DNA of 41,995 bases from an uncultured Oscillospiraceae bacterium (GTDB taxonomy: Bacteria > Bacillota > Clostridia > Oscillospirales > Oscillospiraceae): assembly GCA_900754515.1 (NCBI GenBank), contig CAAEDD010000033.1, positions 1-41,995 on the forward strand, written 5' to 3'. The notes beneath the pieces are model-generated. The model was given only the letters and a program-made list of their open reading frames with translations. It was not told where the DNA came from and searched no databases. Below, one piece after another: positions 1-7,783 of the stretch. The first letter of the stretch is position 1; each line of letters opens with the position of its first letter. The position numbers and the translations under genes are program-made.

Positions 1-32
1 ATCATCATGCTGTTGGTACGGTTACTGCGCAT
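1..32 (-). CDS. 5' end of a leftward gene (partial, unidentified)
   Basis: Only the first ten codons are inside the window (MRSNRTNSMM). The ATG is at 32-30 on the minus strand and is preceded by a good Shine-Dalgarno (AAAGGAG, 48-42) with 9 nt spacing, which is the main support. The rest lies beyond position 1. The basic, short N-terminus would fit a membrane transporter such as an EamA family protein, but ten residues cannot establish this. It is divergent from galK. Confidence 0.45.
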   Translation of the reverse strand, partial: MRSNRTNSMM

Positions 33-237
33 ATGACCCGTCTCCTTTCTCAAAAACTGTCTGGATTATAGACCCATTAATCCGGCTTGTCAACACTTAA
101 ATTTTTTAATTTGCGAATAAGATACATAATATAAGAATTTATAAATTACGTAAATGATATTAAGTAAACAATAATATGTAAATTAAATTATGTAAGCTTG
201 AATGAAAGATCAAACGGGCACGGGGATGGGAAAAACC

Positions 238-266
238 TTGACAGCCGACCCGGCCTGGGATAGACT
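238..266 (+). promoter_or_regulatory. Candidate galK promoter
   Basis: TTGACA at 238-243 and TAGACT at 261-266 are separated by 17 nt. A perfect TATAAT also occurs at 272-277 but has no matching -35 at normal spacing. The region 60-200 upstream is very AT-rich (a plausible UP-element or regulator region shared with the divergent gene at 1-32). Confidence 0.5.
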
Positions 267-310
267 GATATTATAATAGCCAAGGAAAAATTTGGGGGAT
301 GGAGGCAACT

Positions 311-1498
311 ATGGAAAAGAGAATAGAAGGGCTGCTGGATACCTTTCATGATTATTTTGGAGAGGCACAGCCTGTGATATATTCTGCCCCGGGGCGCACC
401 GAGATAGGCGGCAACCACACCGACCACCAGCGGGGAAAAGTGCTGGCGGGCTCGGTTAATGTGGACATCCTGGCCGCAGCCGCCGAAAACGGCAGCGGGA
501 TTGTGCGGGTCAAATCAGAGGGCTATGATATGTTTCAGGTGGATCTGGGTACCTTGGAACCGGTAGAAACCGAGCAGGGTACCACCGCTGCTCTGGTGCG
601 GGGAATATGCAGCGAGGCAAAAGACCGGGGCTATGAAGTCCGGGGTTTTGATGCCTGCGTCACCTCCCAGGTTATGCAGGGCAGCGGCCTGTCCTCCTCG
701 GCGGCCTTTGAGGTGCTTATCGGCGCCGTGGTCAACGGCCTTTTCTGCAATGAGGAGCTGGACGCCACAGAACTTGCCATAATGGGCCAGGCGGCGGAAA
801 ACCGCTTCTTCGGCAAGCCCTGCGGGCTTATGGACCAGATGGCCTCCGCCTGGGGCGGTATAATCGCCATCGACTTCAAGGACCCGTCAAAGCCGGAGGT
901 GCATCCTGTGGACTTTGATTTTGCCTCCGCAGGCCACAGCCTGTGCATGATAGACGTGGGTGCTGACCACGCCAGCCTTACCCACGAATATGCAGCCATT
1001 CCCGCTGAGATGAAGAAGATATCCGCTCACTTCGGCAAGGACGTTTTGCGGGAAGTGGACGAGGCCGAGTTCTTTGCCGCCATCCCTACCCTCAGGAGAG
1101 AAGCCGGGGACCGGGCAGTGCTGAGAGCCATACATATCTTCCAGGAAAACCGCCGGGTGGAGCGACTCTGCCAGGCCTTGGGAGAAGGGGATTTTGACGC
1201 CTTCCTTCAGGTGGTGCGCCAGTCCGGCCGATCCTCCTGGATGTACCTGCAAAATGTGATAGTTACCGGAAGTGTTCAGGAGCAGTCTGCCGCTCTGGCC
1301 CTGTCATTGTGCGACAGCATACTGGGTGAGCGGGGGGCATACCGCATCCACGGCGGCGGCTTTGGCGGCACCGTTCAGGCCTTTGTGCCCGACGATATGC
1401 TGGAGGAGTTCAGGCAGAAGGTGGAGGCCGTGTTTGGTTCCGGCAGCTGCCATGTGATGAAGATAAGAAGCAGGGGCTTCATGAAGGTGGAATACTGA
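311..1498 (+). CDS. galK: Galactokinase
   Basis: Phosphorylates alpha-D-galactose to galactose-1-phosphate with ATP (Leloir pathway, cytoplasm). GHMP kinase hallmarks are visible: the galactokinase signature GRTEIGGNHTDHQ near residue 29, the ATP-binding loop GSGLSSSAA near 125, and the C-terminal GGGFGGT motif near 350. The length of 395 aa is normal for the family. The start at 311 is preferred over an in-frame ATG at 299 because GGAGG at 301-305 sits just upstream of 311. No galT or galE accompanies it here, so it is a lone sugar kinase gene with its own promoter. A strong hairpin follows the stop codon. Confidence 0.94.
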   Translation: MEKRIEGLLDTFHDYFGEAQPVIYSAPGRTEIGGNHTDHQRGKVLAGSVNVDILAAAAENGSGIVRVKSEGYDMFQVDLGTLEPVETEQGTTAALVRGICSEAKDRGYEVRGFDACVTSQVMQGSGLSSSAAFEVLIGAVVNGLFCNEELDATELAIMGQAAENRFFGKPCGLMDQMASAWGGIIAIDFKDPSKPEVHPVDFDFASAGHSLCMIDVGADHASLTHEYAAIPAEMKKISAHFGKDVLREVDEAEFFAAIPTLRREAGDRAVLRAIHIFQENRRVERLCQALGEGDFDAFLQVVRQSGRSSWMYLQNVIVTGSVQEQSAALALSLCDSILGERGAYRIHGGGFGGTVQAFVPDDMLEEFRQKVEAVFGSGSCHVMKIRSRGFMKVEY

Positions 1499-1502
1499 GA
1501 AA

Positions 1503-1538
1503 ATGCTCCATGGAAACAGTTGTCTCTCCATGGAGCAT
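1503..1538 (+). other. 11-bp inverted repeat after galK
   Basis: ATGCTCCATGG at 1503-1513 pairs perfectly with CCATGGAGCAT at 1528-1538 across a 14-nt loop. No T-tract follows, so it is not a canonical intrinsic terminator. It lies just after the galK stop (1496-1498) and just before the Shine-Dalgarno of the next gene, so it could be an mRNA-stability or processing hairpin, a weak terminator, or an operator. Confidence 0.6.
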
Positions 1539-1558
1539 AAATCAAGGGGGGGAGAAAA

Positions 1559-2527
1559 ATGTTCTGCTGGAAATGCGGAAAAGAGATACCCGACGAAGCC
1601 CTGTTTTGCAGCTACTGCGGAACGGAGGTAAAGAACACTGGGGCGGCAAAGACGGACGCCGGCGTGGGAGAAAAGCGGGATTACAGGGCCTTTGTGGCCA
1701 TAGGGCTTATCATCCTGCTGCTGTTGGCGGCGGCGACTATTTTGATAGGGACACTCTCCAACAGGGAGAAAGCCGACACGGCGGCAGAGACGCCTCTACC
1801 GGCTGAGGGCAGCCCCACAGCAGCGGAGAGCCCTGCGCCTGCGGAGACTCCTGCACCTACGGAAATCCCTGAGCCCACGGAGACGCCCAGACCCAGGTTC
1901 ATAAGCCCGGAGCAGTACGCCCTGGAGAACGGGCTGGACTGGCCGTCAGATGGGTCAGATGCGTGGGGAGATAAGAGGAATATTGAGTCAGAGGGAAATA
2001 AGGCGTGGAACACGAGCATAAATGCAGCTAAGTCATGGGATGAACGCATAAACTACGATGAAGTATTTTCTTATGCAGATGAGTATATACAAGCCAGAGC
2101 CGAGGGAAAGAGCGATTTGGAGGCCCATGAAATCGGGCTGGAGGAAACAGGTATAGACAGGCGGATATTGGGAAAAGAAGAATATGTTCAGTATATATAC
2201 GACTCGGCTATATCTGCGGGGGTAAGTGAATACGATGCAGAAGAATTTATGGAGCAGGAAAAGCTTACATGGGATGCCGCTTGGAATGTGTACAAGTATG
2301 CGAGAGATACCGGAAGCAGTCATGAACAGGCCGTTGGCTCGGTGGACTGGAGATGCTTTAGCAATATTAACACAGAGTCAAGCAGCCTTGAAAGAAAACA
2401 GAAATATATAGAATCTGGTATGAGCCAGGCAGATGCTGAAGAATTAGTGTACAGCGTAGAAAGAGACAAACTCTACTCCTGTCTCCAATACTGGTACGAA
2501 ATAAAAAGGGAGGATATTGAAGCATGA
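1559..2527 (+). CDS. Zinc-ribbon single-pass membrane protein, function unknown
   Basis: The N-terminus is a zinc ribbon with two CxxC knuckles (FCWKCGKEIP and FCSYCGTEV, residues 2-23). A single transmembrane helix follows at about 43-62, then a Pro/Glu/Thr/Ala-rich linker (about 75-110) and an acidic, helix-rich C-terminal half with repeated Tyr/Glu segments that would lie outside the membrane. The C-terminal part (about 115-322) contains loosely repeating elements of the 'A.E.G.S..EA' kind reminiscent of short helical repeats. No enzyme family is recognised. A G-rich Shine-Dalgarno (GGGGGGAG) precedes the ATG. It overlaps the next gene by 4 nt (ATGA), so the two are translationally coupled. 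Confidence 0.85.
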   Translation: MFCWKCGKEIPDEALFCSYCGTEVKNTGAAKTDAGVGEKRDYRAFVAIGLIILLLLAAATILIGTLSNREKADTAAETPLPAEGSPTAAESPAPAETPAPTEIPEPTETPRPRFISPEQYALENGLDWPSDGSDAWGDKRNIESEGNKAWNTSINAAKSWDERINYDEVFSYADEYIQARAEGKSDLEAHEIGLEETGIDRRILGKEEYVQYIYDSAISAGVSEYDAEEFMEQEKLTWDAAWNVYKYARDTGSSHEQAVGSVDWRCFSNINTESSSLERKQKYIESGMSQADAEELVYSVERDKLYSCLQYWYEIKREDIEA

Positions 2528-3150
2528 GCAAAGTTCTGATGATAAACGGCAGCCCCCATGAGTTCGGATGCACCTACACCGCACTGAAGGAAGTGGCGGA
2601 CACTCTGGAAAAAAACGGTGTGGAGACTGAAATACTATACCTGGGGACCAAGCCCGTGGCCGGCTGCATAGCCTGCGGCAAGTGCGGGCAGACCGGGCGC
2701 TGCATCTTTGATGACCAGGTGAACCGGGTGCTGGAGAAGCTGGACGAATACAGCGGCATTGTGGTGGGCTCCCCGGTGTATTTTGCCGGACCCACCGGTC
2801 AGATCTGCGCTTTCCTGGACCGGCTCTTCTACTGCGGCGGGGATCGTATGAAAGGAAAGGTGGCCGCCGCTGTGGTGTCCTGCCGCCGTGGCGGGGCCAG
2901 CGCCGCCTTCGACCGGCTGAATAAATATTTTACCATCAGCAATATGCACGTTGCCGGCTCCCAGTATTGGAACCAGATCCACGGCAAGACCCCGGCGCAG
3001 GCAGTAAAAGACCTGGAGGGCTTACAGACCATGCGTACTCTGGGGCAGAATATGGCCTGGCTCATAAAGAGCATAGCGGCCGGGGAAGCCTCAGGGCTGG
3101 CGGCCCCGGAATATGAAAAGACTCAGATCACCAACTTTATACGGGATTAA
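2524..3150 (+). CDS. NADPH-dependent FMN reductase / iron-sulfur-flavoprotein-like protein
   Basis: Flavodoxin-like fold: the beta1-P-loop INGSPHEFGCTYTAL (residues 7-21) is the FMN-phosphate loop of the NADPH-dependent FMN reductase family, and VVGSPVYFAGPTGQ (about 79-92) is the second flavin loop. Between them CIACGKCGQTGRC supplies the Cys pattern seen in iron-sulfur flavoproteins. The 208-aa length is typical. Expected role is two-electron transfer or reduction of small electrophiles with bound FMN in the cytoplasm. It follows the zinc-ribbon gene with an ATGA overlap and ends at a strong terminator. Confidence 0.88.
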   Translation: MSKVLMINGSPHEFGCTYTALKEVADTLEKNGVETEILYLGTKPVAGCIACGKCGQTGRCIFDDQVNRVLEKLDEYSGIVVGSPVYFAGPTGQICAFLDRLFYCGGDRMKGKVAAAVVSCRRGGASAAFDRLNKYFTISNMHVAGSQYWNQIHGKTPAQAVKDLEGLQTMRTLGQNMAWLIKSIAAGEASGLAAPEYEKTQITNFIRD

Positions 3151-3155
3151 AAATC

Positions 3156-3199
3156 AAAGCAAAAGCCGCAGCTCTCTTTGAAGCTGCGGCTTTTGCTTT
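3156..3199. terminator. Bidirectional intrinsic terminator
   Basis: An 18-bp perfect stem (3156-3173 with 3182-3199) with an 8-nt loop. A-rich and T-rich flanks on the two arms let it serve both the rightward flavoprotein gene and the leftward EamA/transketolase operon. Confidence 0.9.
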
Positions 3200-3238
3200 A
3201 TAAAGATCGTTTTTATTATCCGCTGGACGGACAAGCTT

Positions 3239-3652
3239 TCACAGCACCATTACCAAGGTCCCTGCTACAATAAGCAGACAGCCGAAAATGGACTTGGTAT
3301 CCACCTGCTCGTGAAGAAAGAAATAGGCGAGAATCAATGTGAACACGATGCTCAGCTTGTCAATGGGCACCACCTTTGAAGCCTGTCCCAACTGCAGGGC
3401 TTTGTAATAGCAGAGCCAGGAGGCGCCGGTGGCGAGTCCTGAGAGAGTGAGAAAGACCCAGCTTTTTCGGCTGATATCGGGAAGTCCGGACTGGGCATTG
3501 GTCACGAAGACCATAAGCCAGGCCATGGCCAGCACCACCACGGTTCTCAAAGCGGTAGCCAGATTGCTGTTGACGCCTTCTATGCCAACCTTTGCGAGAA
3601 TGGATGTAAAAGCGGCAAAGACCGCTGACAGTAAAGCAAAAACAAACCACAT
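3239..3652 (-). CDS. Half-size EamA (DMT superfamily) transporter
   Basis: A 137-aa integral membrane protein with about four to five hydrophobic helices, matching one EamA repeat rather than the usual tandem pair (about 300 aa). The YYKALQLGQASKVVPIDKLS segment followed by a hydrophobic helix and EQ is typical of the C-terminal end of an EamA repeat. Such single-repeat proteins work as dimers. The start is taken at MWFVFALL (3652); AGGAGG at 3671-3666 is 13 nt upstream, which is long, and the reading frame stays open further upstream. It lies 40 nt after the transketolase C-subunit stop, so it is probably the last gene of that operon. The substrate is unknown, a pentose or metabolite exporter being only a guess. 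Confidence 0.82.
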   Translation of the reverse strand: MWFVFALLSAVFAAFTSILAKVGIEGVNSNLATALRTVVVLAMAWLMVFVTNAQSGLPDISRKSWVFLTLSGLATGASWLCYYKALQLGQASKVVPIDKLSIVFTLILAYFFLHEQVDTKSIFGCLLIVAGTLVMVL

Positions 3653-3692
3653 AACAGAGCTTGCGCCTCCTGCTTGCCGGTGCGATCCCGGT

Positions 3693-4640
3693 TTATTTTT
3701 TAAGACTAACAGCGTATTTTGCCTTCTCGGCAATTCCCTGAGGAGTGAGGCCAAAGTATTCCAGTACGTCGGCGGCGGTGCCGCTGCGGCCGAATACGTC
3801 GTTTACGCCGTGGCGTACCACGGGTACAGGGCACTTTTCACCCAGCAGCTCACAGACAGCGCTGCCGAGGCCACCGATTATTGAGTGCTCCTCGCTGGTG
3901 ACTATGCAGCCCGTCTCCCTGGCGGCCTTCAGCACCAGCTCGTCGTCCAGAGGCTTCAGAGTATGGATGTTTATTACCCTGGCGCTGATGCCCTCGGCTT
4001 CCAGCAGGGCGGCTGCCTGGATGGCCTTGCTCACCATAAGTCCGGTGGCGATTATGCTCACGTCACTGCCATCCCTCATGGTGCAGCCCTTTCCAAGCTG
4101 AAAGCTGTAGCCCTCCAGCTCATCAGTGAATATTTCGGTGGACAGGCGCTGAAGCCGGAGATAGGCCGGGCCGTCATACTCCATAAGTGCCCTGACGGCA
4201 AGGCGCATCTCGTTGCCGTCACAGGGGCAGCAGACCAGCATGCCGGGAATGGCCCGCATAAGGGCAAAGTCCTCTATGCACTGATGGGTGGCCCCGTCCT
4301 CTCCAACGGAAACTCCTCCGTGGGAGCCCACCACCTTTACGTTCAGATGGGGATAGGCAATGGAGTTTCTTATCTGTTCGTAAATGCGCCCGGTAGAGAA
4401 CATGGCAAAGCTATTTATAAAGGGCTTGAGCCCGTCGGCAGCCATACCGGCGGCGATACCTGCCATGTCGCATTCGGCAATGCCGCAGTCAAAAAAGCGC
4501 TGGGGATAGGCGGCGGCAAAGAACTTCGTCATGGTGGAGCCGGACAGGTCGGCATCCAGGACCACAAGCTCCGGGTACTTCTCGGCCAGCTCTACCAGGG
4601 TTTCGCCGTAGGCGTTGCGTGTAGCTATCTTTCCGGCCAT
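3693..4640 (-). CDS. Transketolase, C-terminal (pyrimidine-binding) subunit
   Basis: Second half of a split transketolase; transfers two-carbon ketol units in the non-oxidative pentose phosphate pathway together with the subunit encoded just upstream. DCGIAECDMAGIAAGMA (about 51-67) contains the conserved Glu (E56) that activates thiamine diphosphate, and FINSFAMFSTGRIYEQIRNS is the typical Pyr-domain helix region. The C-terminal transketolase domain begins near residue 190. The 315-aa length matches stand-alone C-subunits. The start codon is 1 nt after the N-subunit stop (TGATATG), which implies coupling and equal stoichiometry. A DXS-like paralogue is possible, but the split architecture favours transketolase. 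Confidence 0.92.
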   Translation of the reverse strand: MAGKIATRNAYGETLVELAEKYPELVVLDADLSGSTMTKFFAAAYPQRFFDCGIAECDMAGIAAGMAADGLKPFINSFAMFSTGRIYEQIRNSIAYPHLNVKVVGSHGGVSVGEDGATHQCIEDFALMRAIPGMLVCCPCDGNEMRLAVRALMEYDGPAYLRLQRLSTEIFTDELEGYSFQLGKGCTMRDGSDVSIIATGLMVSKAIQAAALLEAEGISARVINIHTLKPLDDELVLKAARETGCIVTSEEHSIIGGLGSAVCELLGEKCPVPVVRHGVNDVFGRSGTAADVLEYFGLTPQGIAEKAKYAVSLKK

Positions 4641-4641
4641 A

Positions 4642-5487
4642 TCAGTTTCCCTCCAGTTCTTTTATCGTTTCTTCCAGCTCGGCCTTTGCCTTGGCAAACT
4701 GTTCGTCGTTGGGGGCTTTGCCGTGCCAGCCGGCCTGGTTTTCCATAAAAGACACGCCCTTGCCTTTTACGGTAGCGGCCAGGATGACTGTGGGCTTGCC
4801 CTTGAAGTTCCGAGCGGAGTCAAGAGCGGAAAGTATCTGCTCATAATCGTGACCGTCAATTTTGATCACGTTCCAGTTAAAAGCGTCAAACTTCTTATCC
4901 AGAGGCTCTGTGGGCATAACGTCGGCAGTGCGGCCGTCGATCTGCAGACCGTTGACATCAACAAAAACACAGAGATTGTCCAGATGCCACTTGGCTGCGG
5001 CCATTACCGCCTCCCATATCTGACCCTCTTCCATCTCGCCGTCTCCGCAGACGGCATAGCAGCGGTGGGACTTATTCCGGAGCTTTGCTGCCAAAGCCAT
5101 GCCCACGGCGGTGCTCAGCCCCTGACCCAGGGAGCCGGTGGACATGTCCACTCCCGGCACATACTGCATATCCGGGTGCCCGGACATATGGCCTTTTATG
5201 GAACGGAAAAGCTTCAGGTCTTCAGTGGGGAAAAAGCCCCGGAGAGCAAGCACGGAATACAGGGCCGGCGTACAGTGGCCCTTGGAGAGAACAAAACGGT
5301 CTCTGTCTTCCCAGCGGGGATTGGAGGGGTCGATGTTCAGTTCGTTGAAATAAAGGGCGGTCATGATGTCCATGCAGGAGAGAGAGCCGCCGGGATGCCC
5401 GGATGCGGCAGTATACACTGCGTCCACAGCCAGCAGCCTCGCCCTGGCGGCCATAAGCTGTAGATCCTTGCCGTAAAGCTTTGCCAT
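4642..5487 (-). CDS. Transketolase, N-terminal (TPP pyrophosphate-binding) subunit
   Basis: First half of the split transketolase. Visible motifs are SGHPGGSLS (29-37, with a catalytic His), FVLSKGHCTPALY (65-77), GSLGQGLSTAVGMALA, and the thiamine-diphosphate/Mg motif GDGEMEEGQIWEA (148-160) ending at N179 in DVNGLQIDG. The 281-aa length is typical. The start at MAKLYGKD (5487) is chosen because AAGGAAAGGAA lies 6-12 nt upstream and homology begins there; the frame is open further upstream to 5649. It heads the leftward operon N-subunit, C-subunit, EamA. Confidence 0.92.
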   Translation of the reverse strand: MAKLYGKDLQLMAARARLLAVDAVYTAASGHPGGSLSCMDIMTALYFNELNIDPSNPRWEDRDRFVLSKGHCTPALYSVLALRGFFPTEDLKLFRSIKGHMSGHPDMQYVPGVDMSTGSLGQGLSTAVGMALAAKLRNKSHRCYAVCGDGEMEEGQIWEAVMAAAKWHLDNLCVFVDVNGLQIDGRTADVMPTEPLDKKFDAFNWNVIKIDGHDYEQILSALDSARNFKGKPTVILAATVKGKGVSFMENQAGWHGKAPNDEQFAKAKAELEETIKELEGN

Positions 5488-5561
5488 TGCGTGTTCCTTT
5501 CCTTGTCCTCCGGCCGTGCCGGCCCCGTCTGTATTCGGGACATGTGCAAAGGCCAGGAATT

Positions 5562-5620
5562 GATTTTCAGCTGTCCGGCAGCCCGGTCCTATTGCTTTTT
5601 GCCGGACCACCCAGAAAATC
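5562..5620. other. Nested inverted repeats in the transketolase leader
   Basis: Two perfect 7-bp stems are nested: GATTTTC (5562-5568) with GAAAATC (5614-5620), and GTCCGGC (5573-5579) with GCCGGAC (5601-5607), separated by an internal loop. The element lies in the 5' region of the leftward transketolase operon. No T-tract follows on either strand, so it is not a terminator. It may be a structured leader or a protein-binding site; no known riboswitch was recognised. Confidence 0.45.
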
Positions 5621-5649
5621 ATTCTAACAGCTTGGACTACTTTTCGCAA
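5621..5649 (-). promoter_or_regulatory. Candidate promoter of the transketolase operon
   Basis: On the minus strand TTGCGA (5649-5644) and TAGAAT (5626-5621) are spaced by 17 nt, which would start a transcript near 5614, about 125 nt before the start codon. Confidence 0.45.
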
Positions 5650-5798
5650 TAGCCATATCCGGTTTTTTGATGAAATAGGGGCAATTAAAATGACTGACAG
5701 TCAAAAAACAGTGTTTTAGGCTGCTGGTAACAGGGCAGAGGGGGGAGAATGAGGAGACAAAAGCCATCTTGCATTGCAACACCTTACCACAGAAAAAT

Positions 5799-5882
5799 CT
5801 TGATTTTTTCACAATTTTTTAAACGGAGCGGCATTTTGCTCCGGAAAAATGCCTGGCGGGAAAAGCAAAGTGAAAAAGTCTC
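5799..5882. repeat. Dispersed palindromic repeat, copy 1
   Basis: This 84-bp segment matches 41873-41955 over its whole length: both begin CTTGATTTT, carry AGC(G/A)GCATTTTG, a complementary AAAATGC, then TGGCGGG, AAGCA and AAAAGTCTC. The GCATTTT...AAAATGC arms form a hairpin whose loop differs between copies. Two copies in intergenic DNA indicate a REP/MITE-like family. It sits between the transketolase promoter region and the htrA terminator. Confidence 0.75.
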
Positions 5883-5903
5883 CCCGGGTTCCTGATAAAC
5901 TAA

Positions 5904-5940
5904 ATATCGCCCGGATGTTTTTAAAGCATCCGGGCGATAT
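5904..5940 (-). terminator. htrA terminator
   Basis: A perfect 14-bp stem, 5904-5917 with 5927-5940, 9-nt loop, followed on the minus strand by the moderately T-rich TTTAGTTT. It is 41 nt past the htrA stop codon. Confidence 0.8.
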
Positions 5941-5981
5941 CGTTGTATAGCTTGCTTAACTTGTTTTAGTAACCTAAGGGA

Positions 5982-7289
5982 TTAATAACCGAAGCCGAAG
6001 AAGTCACGGAATCCGGGGAACCCGTTATACTCTTCCATGCTCTGCTGCTCAACCTGGGCATCCTGATCATCGTTGGCAAGAGCGGACTGTATCTGTTCAC
6101 CGACGGTGACAGTCAGCTCCAGCTCCTCACCCTGACGGTATATGCTGAGCTTCAGCTCGGCCCCGTCATACAGGCTGGATACCAGATCCACAAGCTGATC
6201 GCTGGAACTTATCTCGGTACCGTTGGCGGCGGTTATGATGTCGTTGACCTGAATGCCGGCCTTCTCAGCCGGGCTGTCCTCAGCCACGGACTTGACGGCT
6301 GCGCCTGCGGGCAGACCGTAGCTCTGAGTCTCTTCACTGACGGTGAGCACCGACACGCCGATATAAGGTTTGGCAATATAGCCGTCCTCAATGATGCTGG
6401 TGACAATGTTCAGAATGTGGTTAATAGGAATGGCAAAGCCAATATTATCTATGGAAGCTCCGGAGCCGCTGCTGGAATACTTGGCGTTGGTGATGCCAAT
6501 GACCTCACCGTAGAGGTTAAAGAGGGGGCCACCGGAGTTGCCGGAGTTGATGGCACAGTCGGTCTGGATAAGGTCCATGGTCACGTTGCTGGACAGGGTC
6601 ACCTGCCGGTCCAGGGCGCTGACTACGCCGGAAGTGAGGGAGAAGGTGAGTTCACCCAGAGGGTTGCCTATTGCTACCACACTGTCGCCCACATTCAGGT
6701 TGTCGGAATCGCCAAGAACCACGGGGCTGAGACCTTCGGCCTCTATCTTCAAAACTGCAATATCGTTGCTCTCGTCGTAGCCGATAAGCTGGGCGTCGTA
6801 GCTGCTGCCGTCATAGGTGCTGACCTTGATTGAATTGGAATCCTCTATAACATGGTAGTTTGTGAGGATATATCCGTCATCGCTGAAGATGAAACCGGAG
6901 CCGGAGGCTGCGGAAGTGGTGGTAAAGCCGAAGAAGTTGGTGGTTATTGAGGTGGTGATACCTACTGTGGAGGCCACATTCTGGGCGTAGACCTCAGCGG
7001 GAGTCATTTGCTTGCTGGTATCGATGGTAGCCACGTCAATGGTAGTGTCGGGACGGACGCCCTCCAGTATCTGGGAGTGACTGTCTCCACCAGCAGCACC
7101 GCTGATGGCCAGGACTCCGCCGGCACCGACTGCACCGGCCAGCAGTGACACCACAAGAGCCAGGGCAATTATCTTGCCGTGACCGTGTTTCTTAGAGCTG
7201 CCGTTTCCTGCACCGTTATTTTCAGGCGTATAGCCGGGAGTACCGCTGCTGAAAACGCCGTTATTGTTTTCATTATTAATGTCGCTCAT
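5982..7289 (-). CDS. htrA: Membrane-anchored HtrA/DegP-type serine protease
   Basis: Envelope quality-control protease that degrades misfolded extracytoplasmic proteins. The 435-aa protein has an Asn/Gly-rich cytoplasmic tail (1-37), one transmembrane anchor (about 39-62), a trypsin-like domain with the triad H146 (TNYHVI), D176 (SNDIAVL) and S252 (GNSGGP), and one PDZ domain (about 310-400). The tail ends in an unusual aromatic/Gly-rich stretch (GFPGFRDFFGFGY). The start at MSDINNEN (7289) is supported by AAAAGGAG 8 nt upstream; the frame is open further upstream. The gene is monocistronic and ends at a clear hairpin. A TATAAT lies on the minus strand at 7371-7366 but has no good -35. Confidence 0.94.
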   Translation of the reverse strand: MSDINNENNNGVFSSGTPGYTPENNGAGNGSSKKHGHGKIIALALVVSLLAGAVGAGGVLAISGAAGGDSHSQILEGVRPDTTIDVATIDTSKQMTPAEVYAQNVASTVGITTSITTNFFGFTTTSAASGSGFIFSDDGYILTNYHVIEDSNSIKVSTYDGSSYDAQLIGYDESNDIAVLKIEAEGLSPVVLGDSDNLNVGDSVVAIGNPLGELTFSLTSGVVSALDRQVTLSSNVTMDLIQTDCAINSGNSGGPLFNLYGEVIGITNAKYSSSGSGASIDNIGFAIPINHILNIVTSIIEDGYIAKPYIGVSVLTVSEETQSYGLPAGAAVKSVAEDSPAEKAGIQVNDIITAANGTEISSSDQLVDLVSSLYDGAELKLSIYRQGEELELTVTVGEQIQSALANDDQDAQVEQQSMEEYNGFPGFRDFFGFGY

Positions 7290-7514
7290 GTTTGTCTCTC
7301 CTTTTATAAGGCCGGGGTATCCAACGCCTGGAACCTCTTTCAGCCTTATTTTTTTATTTGTCTGTATTATAACCGGCAAAACTGAAAATTGCCTGAAAGA
7401 TACTTGAAATATTTATGAACATATAATTATAAAATTTTGTCTTCTCAGTTTTTTATCTGCAGGCAAGGCCGGGAATATGCCGTTTGAAATATAAAGTAAA
7501 CCGCCAAAATTGGT

Positions 7515-7549
7515 CTTGGGTGCAGTCCGCCTTTTGGACTGCACCCAAG
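7515..7549. other. 14-bp perfect hairpin
   Basis: CTTGGGTGCAGTCC (7515-7528) pairs perfectly with GGACTGCACCCAAG (7536-7549) around a 7-nt loop. There is no T-tract on either side, so it is not a simple intrinsic terminator. Confidence 0.7.
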
Positions 7550-7580
7550 TGAATATATAACACCCGGACTCCCGCTGCCA

Positions 7581-7638
7581 CCGTGCAGCGCCGTCGGCTT
7601 ATCCCCGGTATGCACCGGGGCATCGGCCCTGCACACGG
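7581..7638. other. Compact three-stem structured element
   Basis: Stacked complementary arms: CCGTGCAG (7581-7588) with CTGCACACGG (7629-7638, 2-nt bulge), GCCG (7590-7593) with CGGC (7624-7627), and CCCCGGT (7603-7609) with ACCGGGG (7614-7620) closing a 4-nt loop. It follows the 7515-7549 hairpin by 31 nt. Coding strand and function are unknown. Confidence 0.5.
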
Positions 7639-7754
7639 AAGAACGGATGAGATGGCTCGTCTGGCAAACGATCTATCTGAGGGCAGGATAACATGAGTTA
7701 CTGAACTGGTTCTGAAGAAGCTGTAAAAGAATTATGAACAGCGCTTTTTTCAGC

Positions 7755-7783
7755 TTTAATTAAGGGCCGTGTACTATTATAAT
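7755..7783 (+). promoter_or_regulatory. Candidate promoter of the two-component system
   Basis: A perfect TATAAT at 7778-7783 with a weak -35 (TTTAAT, 7755-7760) at 17-nt spacing. The response-regulator ATG is at 7811 behind AGGAG (7797-7801), giving a very short leader. The weak -35 is compatible with an activated or autoregulated promoter. Confidence 0.45.

Larger units (their letters stand above)
5488..5981. other. Intergenic region between htrA end and transketolase start
   Basis: These 494 bp hold the nested inverted repeat (5562-5620), the candidate leftward promoter (5621-5649), a dispersed repeat copy (5799-5882) and the htrA terminator (5904-5940). The remainder (about 5650-5798) shows no convincing gene. 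Confidence 0.6.

Noticed and set aside
3693..5487. 1-deoxy-xylulose-5-phosphate synthase
   Set aside because: DXS is a single long chain; the two-subunit split and the motifs in the N-subunit match transketolase.
7550..7620. Possible T-box leader on the minus strand (GGTGGCAGCGGGAGTCCGGG)
   Set aside because: The invariant T-box TGGNACCGCG core is not present and no aminoacyl-tRNA synthetase or amino-acid gene follows on that strand.
7612..7704. Short frame beginning MHRGIGPAHGRTDEMARLANDL
   Set aside because: Its start lies inside the hairpin loop of the structured element and there is no Shine-Dalgarno; coding potential is not convincing.
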